Shown here in pieces: positions 1-54,596 of a stretch of DNA of 64,000 nucleotides. Made by a program: the position numbers and the translations under genes. Numbering within the stretch: the stretch's first letter is position 1; each line of letters begins with the position of its first letter. Source of the DNA: Lamellibrachia satsuma (lineage: Eukaryota > Annelida > Polychaeta > Sabellida > Siboglinidae); the NCBI GenBank assembly GCA_033239005.1, contig BSQZ01000121.1, forward strand, positions 226,001 to 290,000, given 5' to 3'. The notes below the pieces were generated by a model that was given only the letters and a program-made list of their open reading frames with translations, was not told where the DNA came from and made no database searches.

Positions 1-242
<242 letters not shown>

Positions 243-600
243 TATTGTTTCGATATTTTGTTTTGAGGACAAGGAACTATTTATCACCGCGTTCAGCTGA
301 GGATGTGTTATTATATAATTGTCTGTATATAACTATATAGCATAACAGAATACTGATTTTAATAATTACGGATATTTCCGTGGCACATATCCTCAGCGGC
401 TACTTTTTGTGAATGTATACTAGAACATTGGGTCTACCTTTTTAAGTATTGTTTTTTAATCAAGTCAACAGAAAGGCGTAATTGTTTTTAAGCATCCACA
501 TTTTATGCAAACGTATGCCTAGATACCTATCACTGTTGTGCTGCATATTCACCCGCCTTATTTTCTAATAGGCTCCACGTTTCTTTTAATTTCACCATAG

Positions 601-40485
<39,885 letters not shown>

Positions 40486-40594
40486 AACCAGCTGTGCACA
40501 GTTGTGTGTCCGGCTACCACTGTGACTGCAACATTCCCCGTCAGGGGCGCCACTGATCATTGAACATATCACCACTGCCACACTTTGATTAACA

Positions 40595-40600
40595 ATTAAA
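40595..40600 (+). terminator. Candidate polyadenylation signal (ATTAAA)
   Basis: attaaa occurs about 110 bp after the stop codon. Other AT-rich candidates follow (near 40,870 and 41,085), so the site actually used is uncertain. Confidence 0.35.
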
Positions 40601-40611
40601 AATTGGTGATA

Positions 40612-40760
40612 TGGGCAACGTCATTATTGTTTACAACATAATTATTGTTTACAACGTCATTGTTGTTTACAACGTATTTGTTGGTTACAATGTCATTGTT
40701 GTTTACAACGTCAATGGTGTTTACGACGTCATTATTATTTACAACGTCATTGCAATTGAC
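40612..40760 (+). repeat. 18-bp tandem repeat, about 8 copies, in the probable 3' UTR
   Basis: The unit is acgtcattgttgtttaca with variants. It starts about 130 bp after the stop codon. Confidence 0.9.
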
Positions 40761-40984
40761 ACTTGAGAAATGTAACACACTTTCAATCAAAAACGAGCAT
40801 GTTGTGTGTCTTGACACATTTCAATGCAAACACTATTCACAATTGTATGTAATTGAAAATGGGAGATTAAAAAAAATTAAACAAACATATGCAGTTTTTT
40901 ATCAAGCTAAGTTGTGGCAGTGGTGTAAGTGTTAGAGTTTGCACAATGGTGAGTGACACTACAAATTAATCCGCGTGTCCGCAG

Positions 40985-41088
40985 CACACAACGACTGGGT
41001 CGTCATCACATCCGGTCCTTGTACCAGCGCTTTAGGCCTGCTAGTTGTTTTAGCAATGTATGTCGCGAGCAATATGGATGTTCGATAA
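40985..41088 (+). CDS. Possible alternative terminal exon
   Basis: An acceptor-like cgcgtgtccgcag at 40,984 precedes two usable frames. Joined to the sushi 14 donor (phase 1) it reads HNDWVVITSGPCTSALGLLV.. and stops at 41,088. Joined to a donor at the stop codon of the transmembrane exon (phase 2) it reads TQRLGRHHIRSLYQRF.. and stops about 4 bases later. Neither is supported beyond splice logic. Confidence 0.3.
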
Positions 41089-42090
41089 AATAAGAACTTT
41101 GATAAAGGGATGATATTGTTTCAATCAAAAGGGGAGACATTTGAATATTTTCGAAGGCGAATGGACACGCATTGGCATACACATACGCTTTTGCTATATC
41201 GTGACTAATGTAGGGCTTACGTCATAACCAATGACGTAGTTGCCGGATATTTGAGTGTCGCCATGTAGGTATTGCAAATTCTACATGGTGTTTGAATTAA
41301 CGATATGTTAGGGGATGTAGTGTAAACTCATTGAGCGGTCCCGTGGACCGGATACAGTGTAGTATAAGTTACATATACCTTTATCTACATAAGCAAACTA
41401 GCTAAGCTATTAACGGAGTATGGCCTAACAGGGTTTTATCTTACGCGGTCATGCTTAATTTACGTCTTCATTGTGAAACATTTATGCAATTCTTAGAATC
41501 ATGAAATGACCCAGGTCGGTGTCTTCATTGAATAATTCAGGAAACATCTGGTTTTGAATTGAAATGTGCTAAACGTGTTCGTGGTATTTTGCAATACAAA
41601 TCCGCAGTGTATCATCACACCGTTGAAAGGCTTGAAAGTATTTACAATCCGCGTGTTTGTCAATCCGCAGTGTATCATCACACCGTTGAAAGGCTTGCAA
41701 AATATTTACAAAACGCGTGTTTGTCAATGGGCTTGCTTAACATATATGTGAATGCACCGATTATATGCGTAATATGTATTTCAAAAGGTGTGCTTCGTTT
41801 GTTTTAACACACTCGTGATATACTGATATACAAACACGTGAGTGCGGTGATACTTTTAACATTTCATTTAATATACCTTTCCGCCATTGTTTTGGGTTCA
41901 CATGTTAGGCACAACTAAAATATATGTATTTTATTATGTAAAATTATATGCTTGCTTCGCGTTGGGCAAGATGTCGTTGATTGACTAATGTGTATTGAAA
42001 AATACTTGTTCGCCCGTGTGCTAACATCGTGCGAATTAGTGCACCAATAGTATACTTTATTTGCATTAAATGTATTATTATCAACACTCA
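41089..42090. other. Intergenic, no gene recognised
   Basis: A direct repeat of about 65 bp containing gcagtgtatcatcacaccgt occurs twice around 41,600-41,725. Nothing else recognised. Confidence 0.6.
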
Positions 42091-42450
42091 TGTTTCATAT
42101 TATGTCTTGAGACATCAGTGGCATAATTGTTATGTGTTTTAAATATTTGTCCATCACGGGGCATGTTTCATATTATGTCTTGAAACGTCAGTAGCATAAT
42201 TGGCATGTGTTTTAAATATTTCTCCATTACGGGACATATTTCATAGTATGTCTTGAAATATCAGTAGCATAATTGGCATGTGTTTTAAATATTTCTCCAT
42301 TACGGGACATATTTCATAGTATGTCTTGAAACATCAGTAGCATAATTTGTATGTGCTTTAAATATTTGTCCATCACGGGGCATGTTTCATATTATGTCTT
42401 GAAACATCAGTAGCATAATTGGCTTGTGTTTTAAATTTGTGTTCATTACA
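42088..42450 (+). repeat. 73-bp tandem repeat, about 5 copies
   Basis: The unit contains tgtttcatattatgtcttga, catcagtagcataatt and ttttaaatattt. Successive starts (42,091, 42,164) are 73 bp apart. Confidence 0.93.
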
Positions 42451-42702
42451 TGTGTGCTTTAGTTGTAGTGGCGCATATGATACGTCACTGTATTTACTAA
42501 TGCGTCATTGTCACTGCGATTGCTTTTAATCTAAATTGCCTTTCATCATAGAAACGAAATGATCTTCAACATCATGGCGTGAGCTAGTTTAGCTTTTACG
42601 ATATTATAATATGTATAATTGTGTATTGATTTTAGATGTACTGACATTTCCTTTGTCTTCTGATGTCCTGTAATCATATATTCAAGAACATTTTAATATG
42701 CA

Positions 42703-45043
42703 CAGTGTGGTTGGTAGGATATGTACCATGTGGTTGGAAGGATATGTACCATGTGGTTGGAAGGATATGTACCATGTGGTTGGTAGGATATGTACCATGT
42801 GGTTGGTAGGATATGTACCATGTGGTTGGAAGGATATGTACCATGTGGTTGGAAGGATATGTACCATGTGGTTGGTAGGATATGTACCATGTGGTTGGTA
42901 GGATATGTACCATGTGGTTGGTAGGATATGCACCATGTGGTTGGTAGGATATGTACCATGTGGTTGGTAGGATATGTACCATGTGGTTGGTAGGATATGT
43001 ACCATGTGGTTGGTAGGATATGCACCATGTGGTTGGTAGGATATGCACCATGTGGTTGGTAGGATATGTTCCATGTGGTTGGTAGGATATGTTCCATGTG
43101 GTTGGTAGGATATGTACCATGTGGTTGGTAGGATATGTACCGTGTGGTTGGTAGGATATGTACCATGTGGTTGGTAGGATATGTACCATGTGGTTGGTAG
43201 GATATGTACCATGTGGTTGGTAGGATATGCACCATGTGGTTGGTAGGATATGTACCATGTGGTTGGTAGGATATGTGCCATGTGGTTGGTAGGATATGTA
43301 CCATGTGGTTGGTAGGATATGTGCCATGTGGTTGGTAGGATATGTACCATGTTGTAGGTAGGATATGTACCATGTGGTTGGTAGTATATGCATCATGTGG
43401 TTGGTAGGATATTTACCACGTGGATGGTAGGATATGTGCTATGTGGTTGGTAGGATATGCACCATGTGGTTGGTAGGATATGAACCATGTGGTTGGTAGG
43501 ATATGTACCATGTGGTTGGTAGGATATGCACCATGTGGTTGGTAGGATATGCACCATGTGGTTGGTAGTATATGTATCATGTGGTTGGTATGATATGTAC
43601 CATGTGGTTGGTAGGATATGTATCATGTGGTTGGTGGGATATGTACCATGTGGATGGTAGGATATGCACCATGTGGTTGGTAGGATATGCACCATGTGGT
43701 TGGTAGGATATGTACCATGTTGTTGGTAGGATATGCACCATGTGGTTGGTAGGATATGTACCATGTGGTTGGTAGGATATGTACCATGTGGTTGGTAGGA
43801 TATGTACCATGTGGTTGGTAGGATATGTACCATGTGGTTGGTAGGATATGTACCATGTGGTTGGTAGGATATGTACCATGTGGTTGGTAGGATATGTACC
43901 ATGTGGTTGGTAGGATATGCACCATGTGGTTGGTAGGATATGAACCATGTGGTTGGTAGGATATGTACCATGTGGTTGGTAGGATATGTACCATGTGGTT
44001 GGTAGGATATGTACCATGTGGTTGGTAGGATATGTACCATGTTGTTGGTAGGATATGCACCATGTTGTTGGTAGGATATGCACCATGTGGTTGGTAGGAT
44101 ATGCACCATGTGGTTGGTAGGATATGTACCATGTGGTTGGTAGGATATGTACCATGTGGTTGGTAGGATATGCACCATGTGGTTGGTAGGATATGTGCCA
44201 TGTGGTTGGTAGGATATGTACCATGTGGTTGGTAGGATATGTACCATGTGGTTGGTAGGATATGTACCATGTGGTTGGTAGGATATGAACCATGTGGTTG
44301 GTAGGATATGTACCATGTGGTTGGTAGGATATGTACCATGTGGTTGGTAGGATATACCATGTGGTTGGTAGGATATGTACCATGTGGTTGGTAGGATATG
44401 TACCATGTGGTTGGTAGGATATGAACCTCATGTGGTTGGAGGTACCATGTGGTTGGTAGGATATGTGCCATGTGGTTGGTAGGATATGTACCATGTGGTT
44501 GGTAGGATATGTGCCATGTGGTTGGTAGGATATGTACCATGTTGTAGGTAGGATATGTACCATGTGGTTGGTAGTATATGCATCATGTGATTGGTAGGAT
44601 ATTTACCACGTGGATGGTAGGATATGTGCTATGTGGTTGGTAGGATATGCACCATGTGGTTGGTAGGATATGAACCATGTGGTTGGTAGGATATGTACCA
44701 TGTGGTTGGTAGGATATGCACCATGTGGTTGGTAGGATATGCACCATGTGGTTGGTAGTATATGTATCATGTGGTTGGTATGATATGTACCATGTGGTTG
44801 GTAGGATATGTATCATGTGGTTTGTAGGATATGTACCATGTGGTTGGTAGGATATGCACCATGTGGTTGGTAGGATATGTACCATGTGGTTGGAAGGATA
44901 TGTACCATGTTGTTGGTAGGATATGCACCATGTTGTTGGTAGGATATGCACCATATGGTTGGTAGGATATGCACCATGTGGTTGGTAGGATATGTACCAT
45001 GTGGTTGGTAGGATATGTACCATGTGGTTGGTAGGATATGTAC
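42703..45043 (+). repeat. 23-bp minisatellite array, about 100 copies
   Basis: The unit is ggttggtaggatatgtacca plus tgt, with scattered point variants. Because 23 is not a multiple of 3 and the unit has no minus-strand stop in any frame, all three minus frames stay open for hundreds of codons (MVHILPTTWYISYQPHGTYP..). These frames are artefacts of the repeat. A block at about 43,270-43,590 recurs near 44,460-44,790 with the same variants, a higher-order duplication. Confidence 0.97.
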
Positions 45044-45089
45044 ATATTACAAGGTCTAAAAGCACGATTGTGGGGAGCGAATATTTCCT

Positions 45090-46030
45090 ATGGTTTTGGA
45101 AGAAACCACAAAGTGGATAGTTGACGGGCCATCAGTGAATGTTTTCTTCTCAGACTTTCAGAAAGCTTTCGATAATGTGCCCCAGCAAACACTTTTACTT
45201 AAACTGAAAACCCGAGGAATCGGTAATGGTTTAATCATATGTTAATAAAAGTGGCTTATATACAGAACATATATAGTAATAGTAGAAGGTGAGATTTCAA
45301 ATTGGAAATCAGTTTCGTGATGGGTTCGCTATGAAGGCCGTTTAGCATAATGTGGTTTTAACACATTTGAAACCAGTAGACGACGAGGAGACCAAATATA
45401 AACCAGTTTTTTAAATGATGATGTTATTATGACGATATTAGTAATATGAACACTGTAAGAACAAGAGGGCACGCATTAAAATTATTTTAGGAACAACGAA
45501 TGAAGGATATGAGAAATAATTCATTATCTCAGAGGATGATAAATGTATGAAATACACTATTACATCAGTGTTTTAAAGCTAGCAGTGTGTGTATATTTAA
45601 AACTAATATTGACATGTATCTCAATAGGGAGGGCTATACATATATGAAAAATAATGTTGGACTTTCGATAAGCCAATGGCTTCCCTGTTCACTTGCCACG
45701 TGGAGTATGTAGTATTTGATGTCAAAAATGTTAAATCTACACTAACTTCTAACACACGAAAATATACTATAATTGTTGTTATTCGTCAACAGCTATATTA
45801 GTAAAGAATCAAAACAATGACAGTCATTAGGGAGGGCTAAACATAGATGAACAAATTGTTGGACTTTCGATTAGTCAATGGCTTCCTTGTCCACTTACCA
45901 CTTGGTGTTTGCAGTAGTTGATGTCAACCTTGTTAAATCTACACTAACTTCTAACACACGAACATATGTTTTATATATTTTATTCGTCGAAAGCTATATT
46001 GGAAAAGAATGAAAACAATGAAAGTCCGTT
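45090..46030 (+). mobile_element. CR1-like LINE fragment with duplicated 3' end
   Basis: It reads VNVFFSDFQKAFDNVPQQTL (RT), then C-terminal pieces near 45,450-45,640. The 3' tail gttggactttcgat-a-g-caatggcttcc occurs at about 45,655 and 45,862 because about 205 bp is tandemly duplicated. The same tail, in reverse, ends the 32.4-kb CR1 element. Confidence 0.78.
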
Positions 46031-46567
46031 TTCGTGTGTGACAAGTTAGTGTAGTTATAGACACACATTCAACTAACCACGTAAATCCAACGTTTTGACT
46101 ATTCAAAAGCGTTATATAGGCATAGACTGTGGTTACTGACACACGGTGTACTGTTGCTGAGTGAGCAAACTTTGTAGATGTGATTAAAAAATATATATAT
46201 ATATACAGTATGTGTTATTATCCTTAGTTAAAGGAAAGTTTCACGTATAACTCAACATAGCATACTTTTTTAAAGCCACGAAACAACGACAAAAAGTGCG
46301 AACAATCAACAATATTTCAATTATAATGTGCTGCCACATATTGTATAATTTTTGGTAGAACCCTCATGACGCGTTTAGTAACTTCACCTCTATTTGTGGA
46401 ATATAATTAAATCCATATAGATGCTGTAATATAATCACATTAATAACTTTTAATATTTGACATACAGTTGTATTGGCAATGACATTTTCATCAAGAAAAC
46501 CACATAATCTGGTAAGTGGTCTAACATATACTGCCATAAACAGTTACATCACCTGTGATAATACATA

Positions 46568-46752
<185 letters not shown>

Positions 46753-47114
46753 TATAAAACGGTAATTTCGTTTTGGCAATAGTGCCGAAAATGTCGAGCA
46801 CAATTAATTTTCAGTTCAACTCTAGTGGCGCGTTATCACACGAATTAGTAATTACAGTGAAACAGTATAAAATGTCAAACATAGCTCAGTAAAATCAAAT
46901 ATAAGGTTTCAGATACAACGAAATATCAATTAAAAACAAGACTCTCCAGTAAGTGTTCCCATTCATGATCAAACCAACGTTCGGATTATCCGCTTCACGC
47001 GTCATTTGCTTCGTCTTGCGCACCTCGTTTCCACCGGCAACGGAGTAACCTCCGATACACAATGCCTAACGTTAGACGTGTACGTGTACGTTGGTCACGT
47101 TGTACTTTTCCAAG

Positions 47115-48400
<1,286 letters not shown>

Positions 48401-48402
48401 TA

Positions 48403-48830
48403 CTACTAAAATCTACCGTCTCTCAGGGCATTAAGCCAGTCGAACACGCGTAAATCTTTAAAGAAAAAATCCGTGCCAAAAGTATTTGTAAAAACATGCA
48501 CCGGTATACCATTGCATCGAAACCGGAACAATGCGACGCAGTATTGTCCGCACACGTTAGATAGAGGGTTCTGGAGTCGTTGTTGGTCCACTCTGGACAA
48601 TGGTCGAACAGAAACGTGAGGAATGCGGCATCCCTCGTCGTCCAGGAAAATGTGATCCAATTTTGACCGGATCATGAGTGTTTCACGATCGGGTAAGCGT
48701 TTATCGTCGTCTACAGTTCGTCTTTTGGAATGACGTCATGGAGGACGACGTAGCATTCACGTCACTCGTAAGTAGTAGTGCGATTTGCGCCGAGTCCATT
48801 GGTAGTCGTACGCGACGGTCCGACTCTTGT
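48403..48830 (-). pseudogene. Remnant of an adenain-like cysteine protease (Polinton/Maverick type)
   Basis: On the minus strand an N-terminal piece (MDSAQIALLLTSDV) is followed, after a break with stops, by LQNPLSNVCGQYCVALFRFR, a GIPVHVF segment and a LRVFDWLNAL end. S-x-x-CG-x-YC with a downstream D-x-R-V is the C-terminal half of adenovirus-type proteases as found in Polintons. The middle, with the catalytic His region, is missing. No capsid or polymerase gene was recognised nearby. Confidence 0.55.
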
Positions 48831-49435
48831 CGATTTATAGCACAACGTTCACGGTTCGCGCGAGTGCCTTAGTGAAATGGATCTCCAGAGCAAACCCCGA
48901 ATAGATTACCAAACAGATTACCAAACAGGGTAGTCTGTTTATAATTATATTATGATTTTTGAAATCACTCTCCCTCTCCGGAGCATCACTTTGTTTCCAA
49001 ACGTTTTTGTCTGTGCCATAATGTATTGGCATTCCGCTAATAAAAGACTGATACATATTATGTTTATATGGCAAGTTAACTAACAAGACATACATTTATT
49101 GCCTGCGTTTTTGTCAAACACACGAAAACCGTAATCATAATATCATACGGTACATTGCCATAGTAATTAATGCCATTCGACTGTTCTATTCCTCTCAATG
49201 CAATCACCTGCTATCACTGTTACTAATAATAACACACACATATCGAATAGATATCATTTATTATTATAAAAAGTCCTGCTGGGAAAGTATCATTATAATA
49301 ACATGTTGCGCCTGCGTGTTGCAGTTAATAACAACACGAACATATTAGAATTATTCCATTAGTGTCGTGACATTAAACATGTATGTCATGTCTTCGCAAT
49401 GACGCTAATCTTTGCGTGCTGCCATATCCGCTTAG

Positions 49436-49711
49436 ATTGCACGAAGTGCTTGGACCTTGTCGTCGTCACGGACTTGTCTGGCGGTGTGGAGACCGAATAC
49501 AAGATGTCGGTGTGGTTCGATCAGCGCATGGTCTATGAACTCAGCGTGAGGTACGTCCGTACTCGGGTGGCCGCGGTAACCTTCTCAACGAACGTCGGCG
49601 ATAAGTTCTACTTGAACTCCTACAGAAGCAAAGAGGCGATCACAAAAGCGATGAACTTCCACCACAAGAGTGGTCGCACCAACACGCAGGAGGCGTACGG
49701 GCTTGCGAAAC
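49436..49711 (+). CDS. Orphan exon: first half of a VWA domain
   Basis: The acceptor is catatccgcttag, phase 1. It reads CLDLVVVTDLSGG, RTRVAAVTFSTNVG, FYLNSYRSKEAITKAM and SGRTNTQEAYGLAK. This covers the VWA start to the TNT motif. The MIDAS-type DxSxS is DLSGG here, so the last Ser is lost. The in-phase donor would be gttgct, which is weak. No second half is seen downstream: a pseudo-exon or a fragment of another gene. Confidence 0.6.
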
Positions 49712-49899
49712 GTTGCTGTATTGATCTCAGATTCAGGCCCATAGCCAGATATAAAATTACGCCAGTCTTGAACATTATAAAAACCTTAAACGCGCGACAG
49801 GCTTCCGTGGAAGCCGTTCGCGTCTATAACAGCCATTATTGGTCCAATATATGTATTTTATCAATGGCTAACCAATACTCATTGATATAATGACAGCCA

Positions 49900-50734
49900 T
49901 TTGTTTTTTGTACTGGTAAGCCAATGCAATTTGCGCAAATGTCAAATGACAACCATTATTGGTCGAACTACGTTTTTTCAATGGCAGGCGAATTTAGGTT
50001 TAACAATTACTGGCGCATTCGGGTCTTACTAAATGTGTAGCGAGGTTGGCGTACAGACGAAATCCAACACATGAAGGTTCATGAAAAATTAATTTGACAC
50101 TTTATTTAATATATATATATAAATATGGAGTTATGTTTGAAGCATCTTAAGATTTAAGGACATGCATGCAAATATGTCTAATATGAAGAAATATGATCAC
50201 AATCACACGCAAAACGAAATGCTTGACGCTAAAAGTAAAGCAATACAACAAATAAAAGTAGAATATATAGCATTCAACAATACAATTGGTTTTGAAAGTA
50301 ATACATTAGAACATTACTTTTGTGATAAAACAGCAACCATACAGATGCAGCACTGCCTATTGGACAAAAAACAATACTATGAATGTACTAGACTGAGCAT
50401 AGCCTAATCATTCGTTTGCCTGCCGTTTTAATAGAGGAATCAGAAAACTGCTGCCGATAGTACTGCCTAAACGCTAAAAGCCCGAATCAGACTGAATATC
50501 GACGTATATCGCTATCGCGTTAGGCCACTGCAGAGTGCCAGAGCACAGTATCAAGTCTTGCGGACCAATCGATACATTTGCTTTCCACTCCCCCCACCGG
50601 AGGCTATTTAATCATACGATTCCATCACTATCTAATAGGTTTCTATGCTAAAATGTAAATCTCAATGTTAATCGCAAACCAGCACTTACACAGTGCCAAT
50701 GGATTACACTTTGTATTATTTCGGTAGTTTAAAG
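49900..50734. other. Intergenic, no gene recognised
   Basis: Contains short repeats of ccattattggtc. An open frame at 50,162-50,407 has no recognised domain. Confidence 0.5.
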
Positions 50735-51045
50735 CACCATGGGGCGCAGTGGCTACAACGTCAGACTCTCAATCGATAGGGCACAGGTTAAAATCTTCTT
50801 GAGCAAATTTGTTCAGCCAACATTGCTCTAGTTAACTCAGTTGTATAAACGAGAACCCGGCTATAGACATTGGTAATGTGAACAAATAGTTTTGATGCAG
50901 TAATTGCAGTATGGCTGAATGCTTCCCAGTAAGAATAAATAGGTCTGCTAGTGGGTGAAGTGTAAAGCGCTTTGAACAGTCAAACATACTGCATATTGTG
51001 CTATATAAGAATGTTCGTATTGAGCGCCATATTGCCCCTTTTATT
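50735..51045 (+). mobile_element. tRNA-derived SINE, copy 2
   Basis: Head ggggcgcagtggctac; body and tail match copy 1 at 24,713 (cttcccag.., gtctgc, gggtgaagtgtaaagcgctt, gcgc/tgctatataaga). The B-box is degraded. Confidence 0.78.
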
Positions 51046-51214
51046 CGCAAGATGGCGACATTTAAAGCGACTTAAATATACGAATTCGAGCATCAAAAAA
51101 GGTTATTAAATGAATGTGTTTTTATGAACAACATTTTAAATAATTTACATGTTCCATAGTTAGGTATATATTGTTTATGTTTACATTTACTTTTTTATTT
51201 TTCGAAGGGTGTCT

Positions 51215-51460
51215 TGGCTATGTGGATGTAGGGGAACGAGGGAGTGAGAGGAGGAAGGGGAGGGAGTTAAGGAACATGAGGGAGATGAGGGAGAGGGGGG
51301 CAGGGAGAAGAGGGAGAGGAGGGAGGGATATTGAGAAGGAGTGGGAGAGGTAGACGGAGTGGGAGAGGGAATGGGAGAGGGAGAGAGAGGCTTGGGAGTG
51401 GTAGAGAGAGAACGAGAGAAATGGAGAGGGGTGGGAGAGGAAGAGATAGATAAATATTAC
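51215..51460 (+). repeat. Purine-rich (GGGAGA)-type tract
   Basis: About 245 bp is almost entirely A and G on the plus strand, with gggaga and ggagag words. A candidate triplex-forming sequence. Confidence 0.9.
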
Positions 51461-51785
51461 GGAGCGAGGCAGACGTAGAAGCAAAAGCAGAAGCAGACGC
51501 AAGTAGTATACGAGGGGATTTCACCCGCCAATGCGGCGGCTACGCATGACTGATTTCGGTTAAGAGCGCCCCCTAGCGGTCTGTTCACGCATGAGTGATG
51601 TGGGGGTGTGGTAGCAGCCAATCAGAGCGTGACGACGCCACCCCAGGAGAGTAGTGTTGAGATGAAAGAGTTCAGAGGGGTAATTAACGGGGTAATGAAC
51701 AATGAATAGGGTAATTAATAACTGAGATCAAAGGACGTACTAACGAGGAGACGAGAAAGGAACGAGTCACGTCGTGGTGTGAACG

Positions 51786-51880
51786 CCCCGCCCCGCCCCG
51801 CCCCGCCCCGCCCCGCCCCGCCCCGCCCCGCCCCGCCCCGCCCCGCCCCGCCCCGCCCCGCCCCGCCCCGCCCCGCCCCG
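51786..51880 (+). repeat. (CCCCG)n pentanucleotide repeat, 19 copies
   Basis: 95 bp of uninterrupted CCCCG. The minus strand is (GGGGC)n, which has the run pattern of a G-quadruplex former. Confidence 0.98.
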
Positions 51881-52114
51881 CCCCATCCCCACCGCAACAC
51901 AGGACCCTGACCGCGACGGAGTGACCAGTCCGAGTGGCGAGCTAATACTAACTGGACGCCATAACGACAGGAGTTAACTGTAAGCCGAAGCGTTTATCCA
52001 GCTGTGAGCCATAGTGCGAGATGAAAGGAAGCTAATCGGAACAATGTAGCAACGGAGCCGAGCTAATCAGTGAAAAAACGGCAACACTGTTGCAAAGTAG
52101 ACTATTGATGTGGG

Positions 52115-52740
<626 letters not shown>

Positions 52741-52783
52741 AGAACGCAATACAAGAATGGAATATAAGACGAAGCAAAATTTA

Positions 52784-52843
52784 ATATATATATATATATA
52801 TATATATGAAAAAGAAGTACGGTTACATATTAAAACATTAGAA

Positions 52844-52874
<31 letters not shown>

Positions 52875-53080
52875 TAAGTATAGAAGTTAAACATTAAAAT
52901 GTGATATATAAGTATAGAAGTTAAGTGTGGGTACAAGTTCAAGCAGCAATGTTGAATACAACCAAAAGGTTACGACGAGCGAGATTTTAAATAGGGCGCT
53001 CTTACACTTTACCCATAACTCCTACAGTTTACCCATAATTCCTACAATTTACCCATAATTCTTACAATTTACCCAGCACA
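52784..53080 (+). repeat. Short TA tracts and four copies of the 20-bp satellite
   Basis: (TA)n runs at about 52,784-52,807 and 52,845-52,870. At about 53,003-53,080 lie a few units of tacagtttacccataattcc, in the orientation of the right arm of the large inverted repeat. Confidence 0.85.
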
Positions 53081-53287
53081 CATATGTAGTGAAGTGAGTA
53101 TGTTCGTTCACCTAGCTATAAAAATAACGGGACTTTAGTTTCATATGGATCGTGTTACTCACAGACCCCTTATATTCTGATGGACTAGGCGAGGCAAACA
53201 ATTACCAAGATTAAACTTGTCTGGACTTCCGCACTGTGTGCAGTGACACTGCGCTTTAATAAAAGATGAATAATAAAGATGCATTTA

Positions 53288-53512
<225 letters not shown>

Positions 53513-54596
53513 TTGCTCCTACTTCCAGCCACATACTGGCACCCGATAGATTGCGCCCGTCGTACAGTCCTCTGTCTTTCCTACCTCCAGCCACATCCTG
53601 GCTCCCGACACATTGCGTCCATCATACAGTCCCCTGTCTCTCCTACCTCCTGCCACATCCTGGCTCCTGATACATTGCCTCCACCATGAAATCCTCTGTC
53701 TCCCCTACCTCCAACAACATCCTGGCTCCTGATATATTGCGTCCGCCATACAGTTCTATGTCTCCCCTACCTCCAGCCCCATACTGGTTCTTTACACATT
53801 GCGTCCATCATACAGTCCCCTTTCTCTCCTACCTCCAGCCACACCTTTGCTCCTTATACATTGCATCCACCATACTGTCCTCAGTTGCTTCTACCTCCAA
53901 CCACATACTGGCTATTTACACATTGCGTCCATCATACAGTCCTCTGTCTTTCCTACCGCCAGCCACACCCTTGCACCTTATACATTGCGTCCACCATACT
54001 CTCCTCAGTTGTTTCTACCTGAAACCACATACTGGCTCTTTACACATTGCGTCCATCATACACTCCTCTGTCTTTCCTACCTCCAGCCACACGCTTGCTC
54101 CTTATACATTGCGTCCACCTACTGTCCTCAGTTGCTCCTACCTGCAGCCACATGCTAACTCCTGATACATTGCGTCCATCATACAGTCCTCTGTCTTCCC
54201 TACCTCCAGCCAAATCCTGACTCTTTACACATTGCGTCCATCATACAGTCCTCCTTCTTTCCTACCTCCAGCCACACCCTTACTCCTTACACATTGCCTC
54301 CACCATACTATCCTCTGTTGTTCCTACCTACAGCCAAAACCATGGCTCCTGACACATTGCGTCCACCATACAGTCCTCTGTCTTTCCAACCTCCAGCCAA
54401 ACCCTTGCTCCTTACACATTGCGTCCACAATACTATCCTCTGTATCTCCTACCTCCAGCCACATCCTGACTCATGATACGTTGTGTCCGTCATACAGTCC
54501 TCTGTCTCCACTACATCTAGCCACATCCTGGCTTTTTACACATTGCATTCATCATACAGTCCTCTTTCTTTCCTACCTCCAGCCACACCCAGGAGG
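53513..54596 (+). repeat. 62-bp satellite, left arm, about 17 copies
   Basis: The unit includes ctacctccagccacatcctg, gctcctgatacattgcgtcc and accatacagtcctctgtct. Starts 53,581, 53,643 and 53,705 are 62 bp apart. Ser/Pro/His-rich open frames here are repeat artefacts. Confidence 0.95.

Noticed and set aside
42674..45065. Long minus-strand open frames of up to about 340 codons (MVHILPTTWYIS..)
   Set aside because: They are produced by a stop-free 23-bp repeat and appear in all three frames; no start context, domain or codon bias supports a gene.
51715..51900. Gly/Ala/Arg repeat open frame on the minus strand
   Set aside because: It is the translation of the (CCCCG)n repeat.
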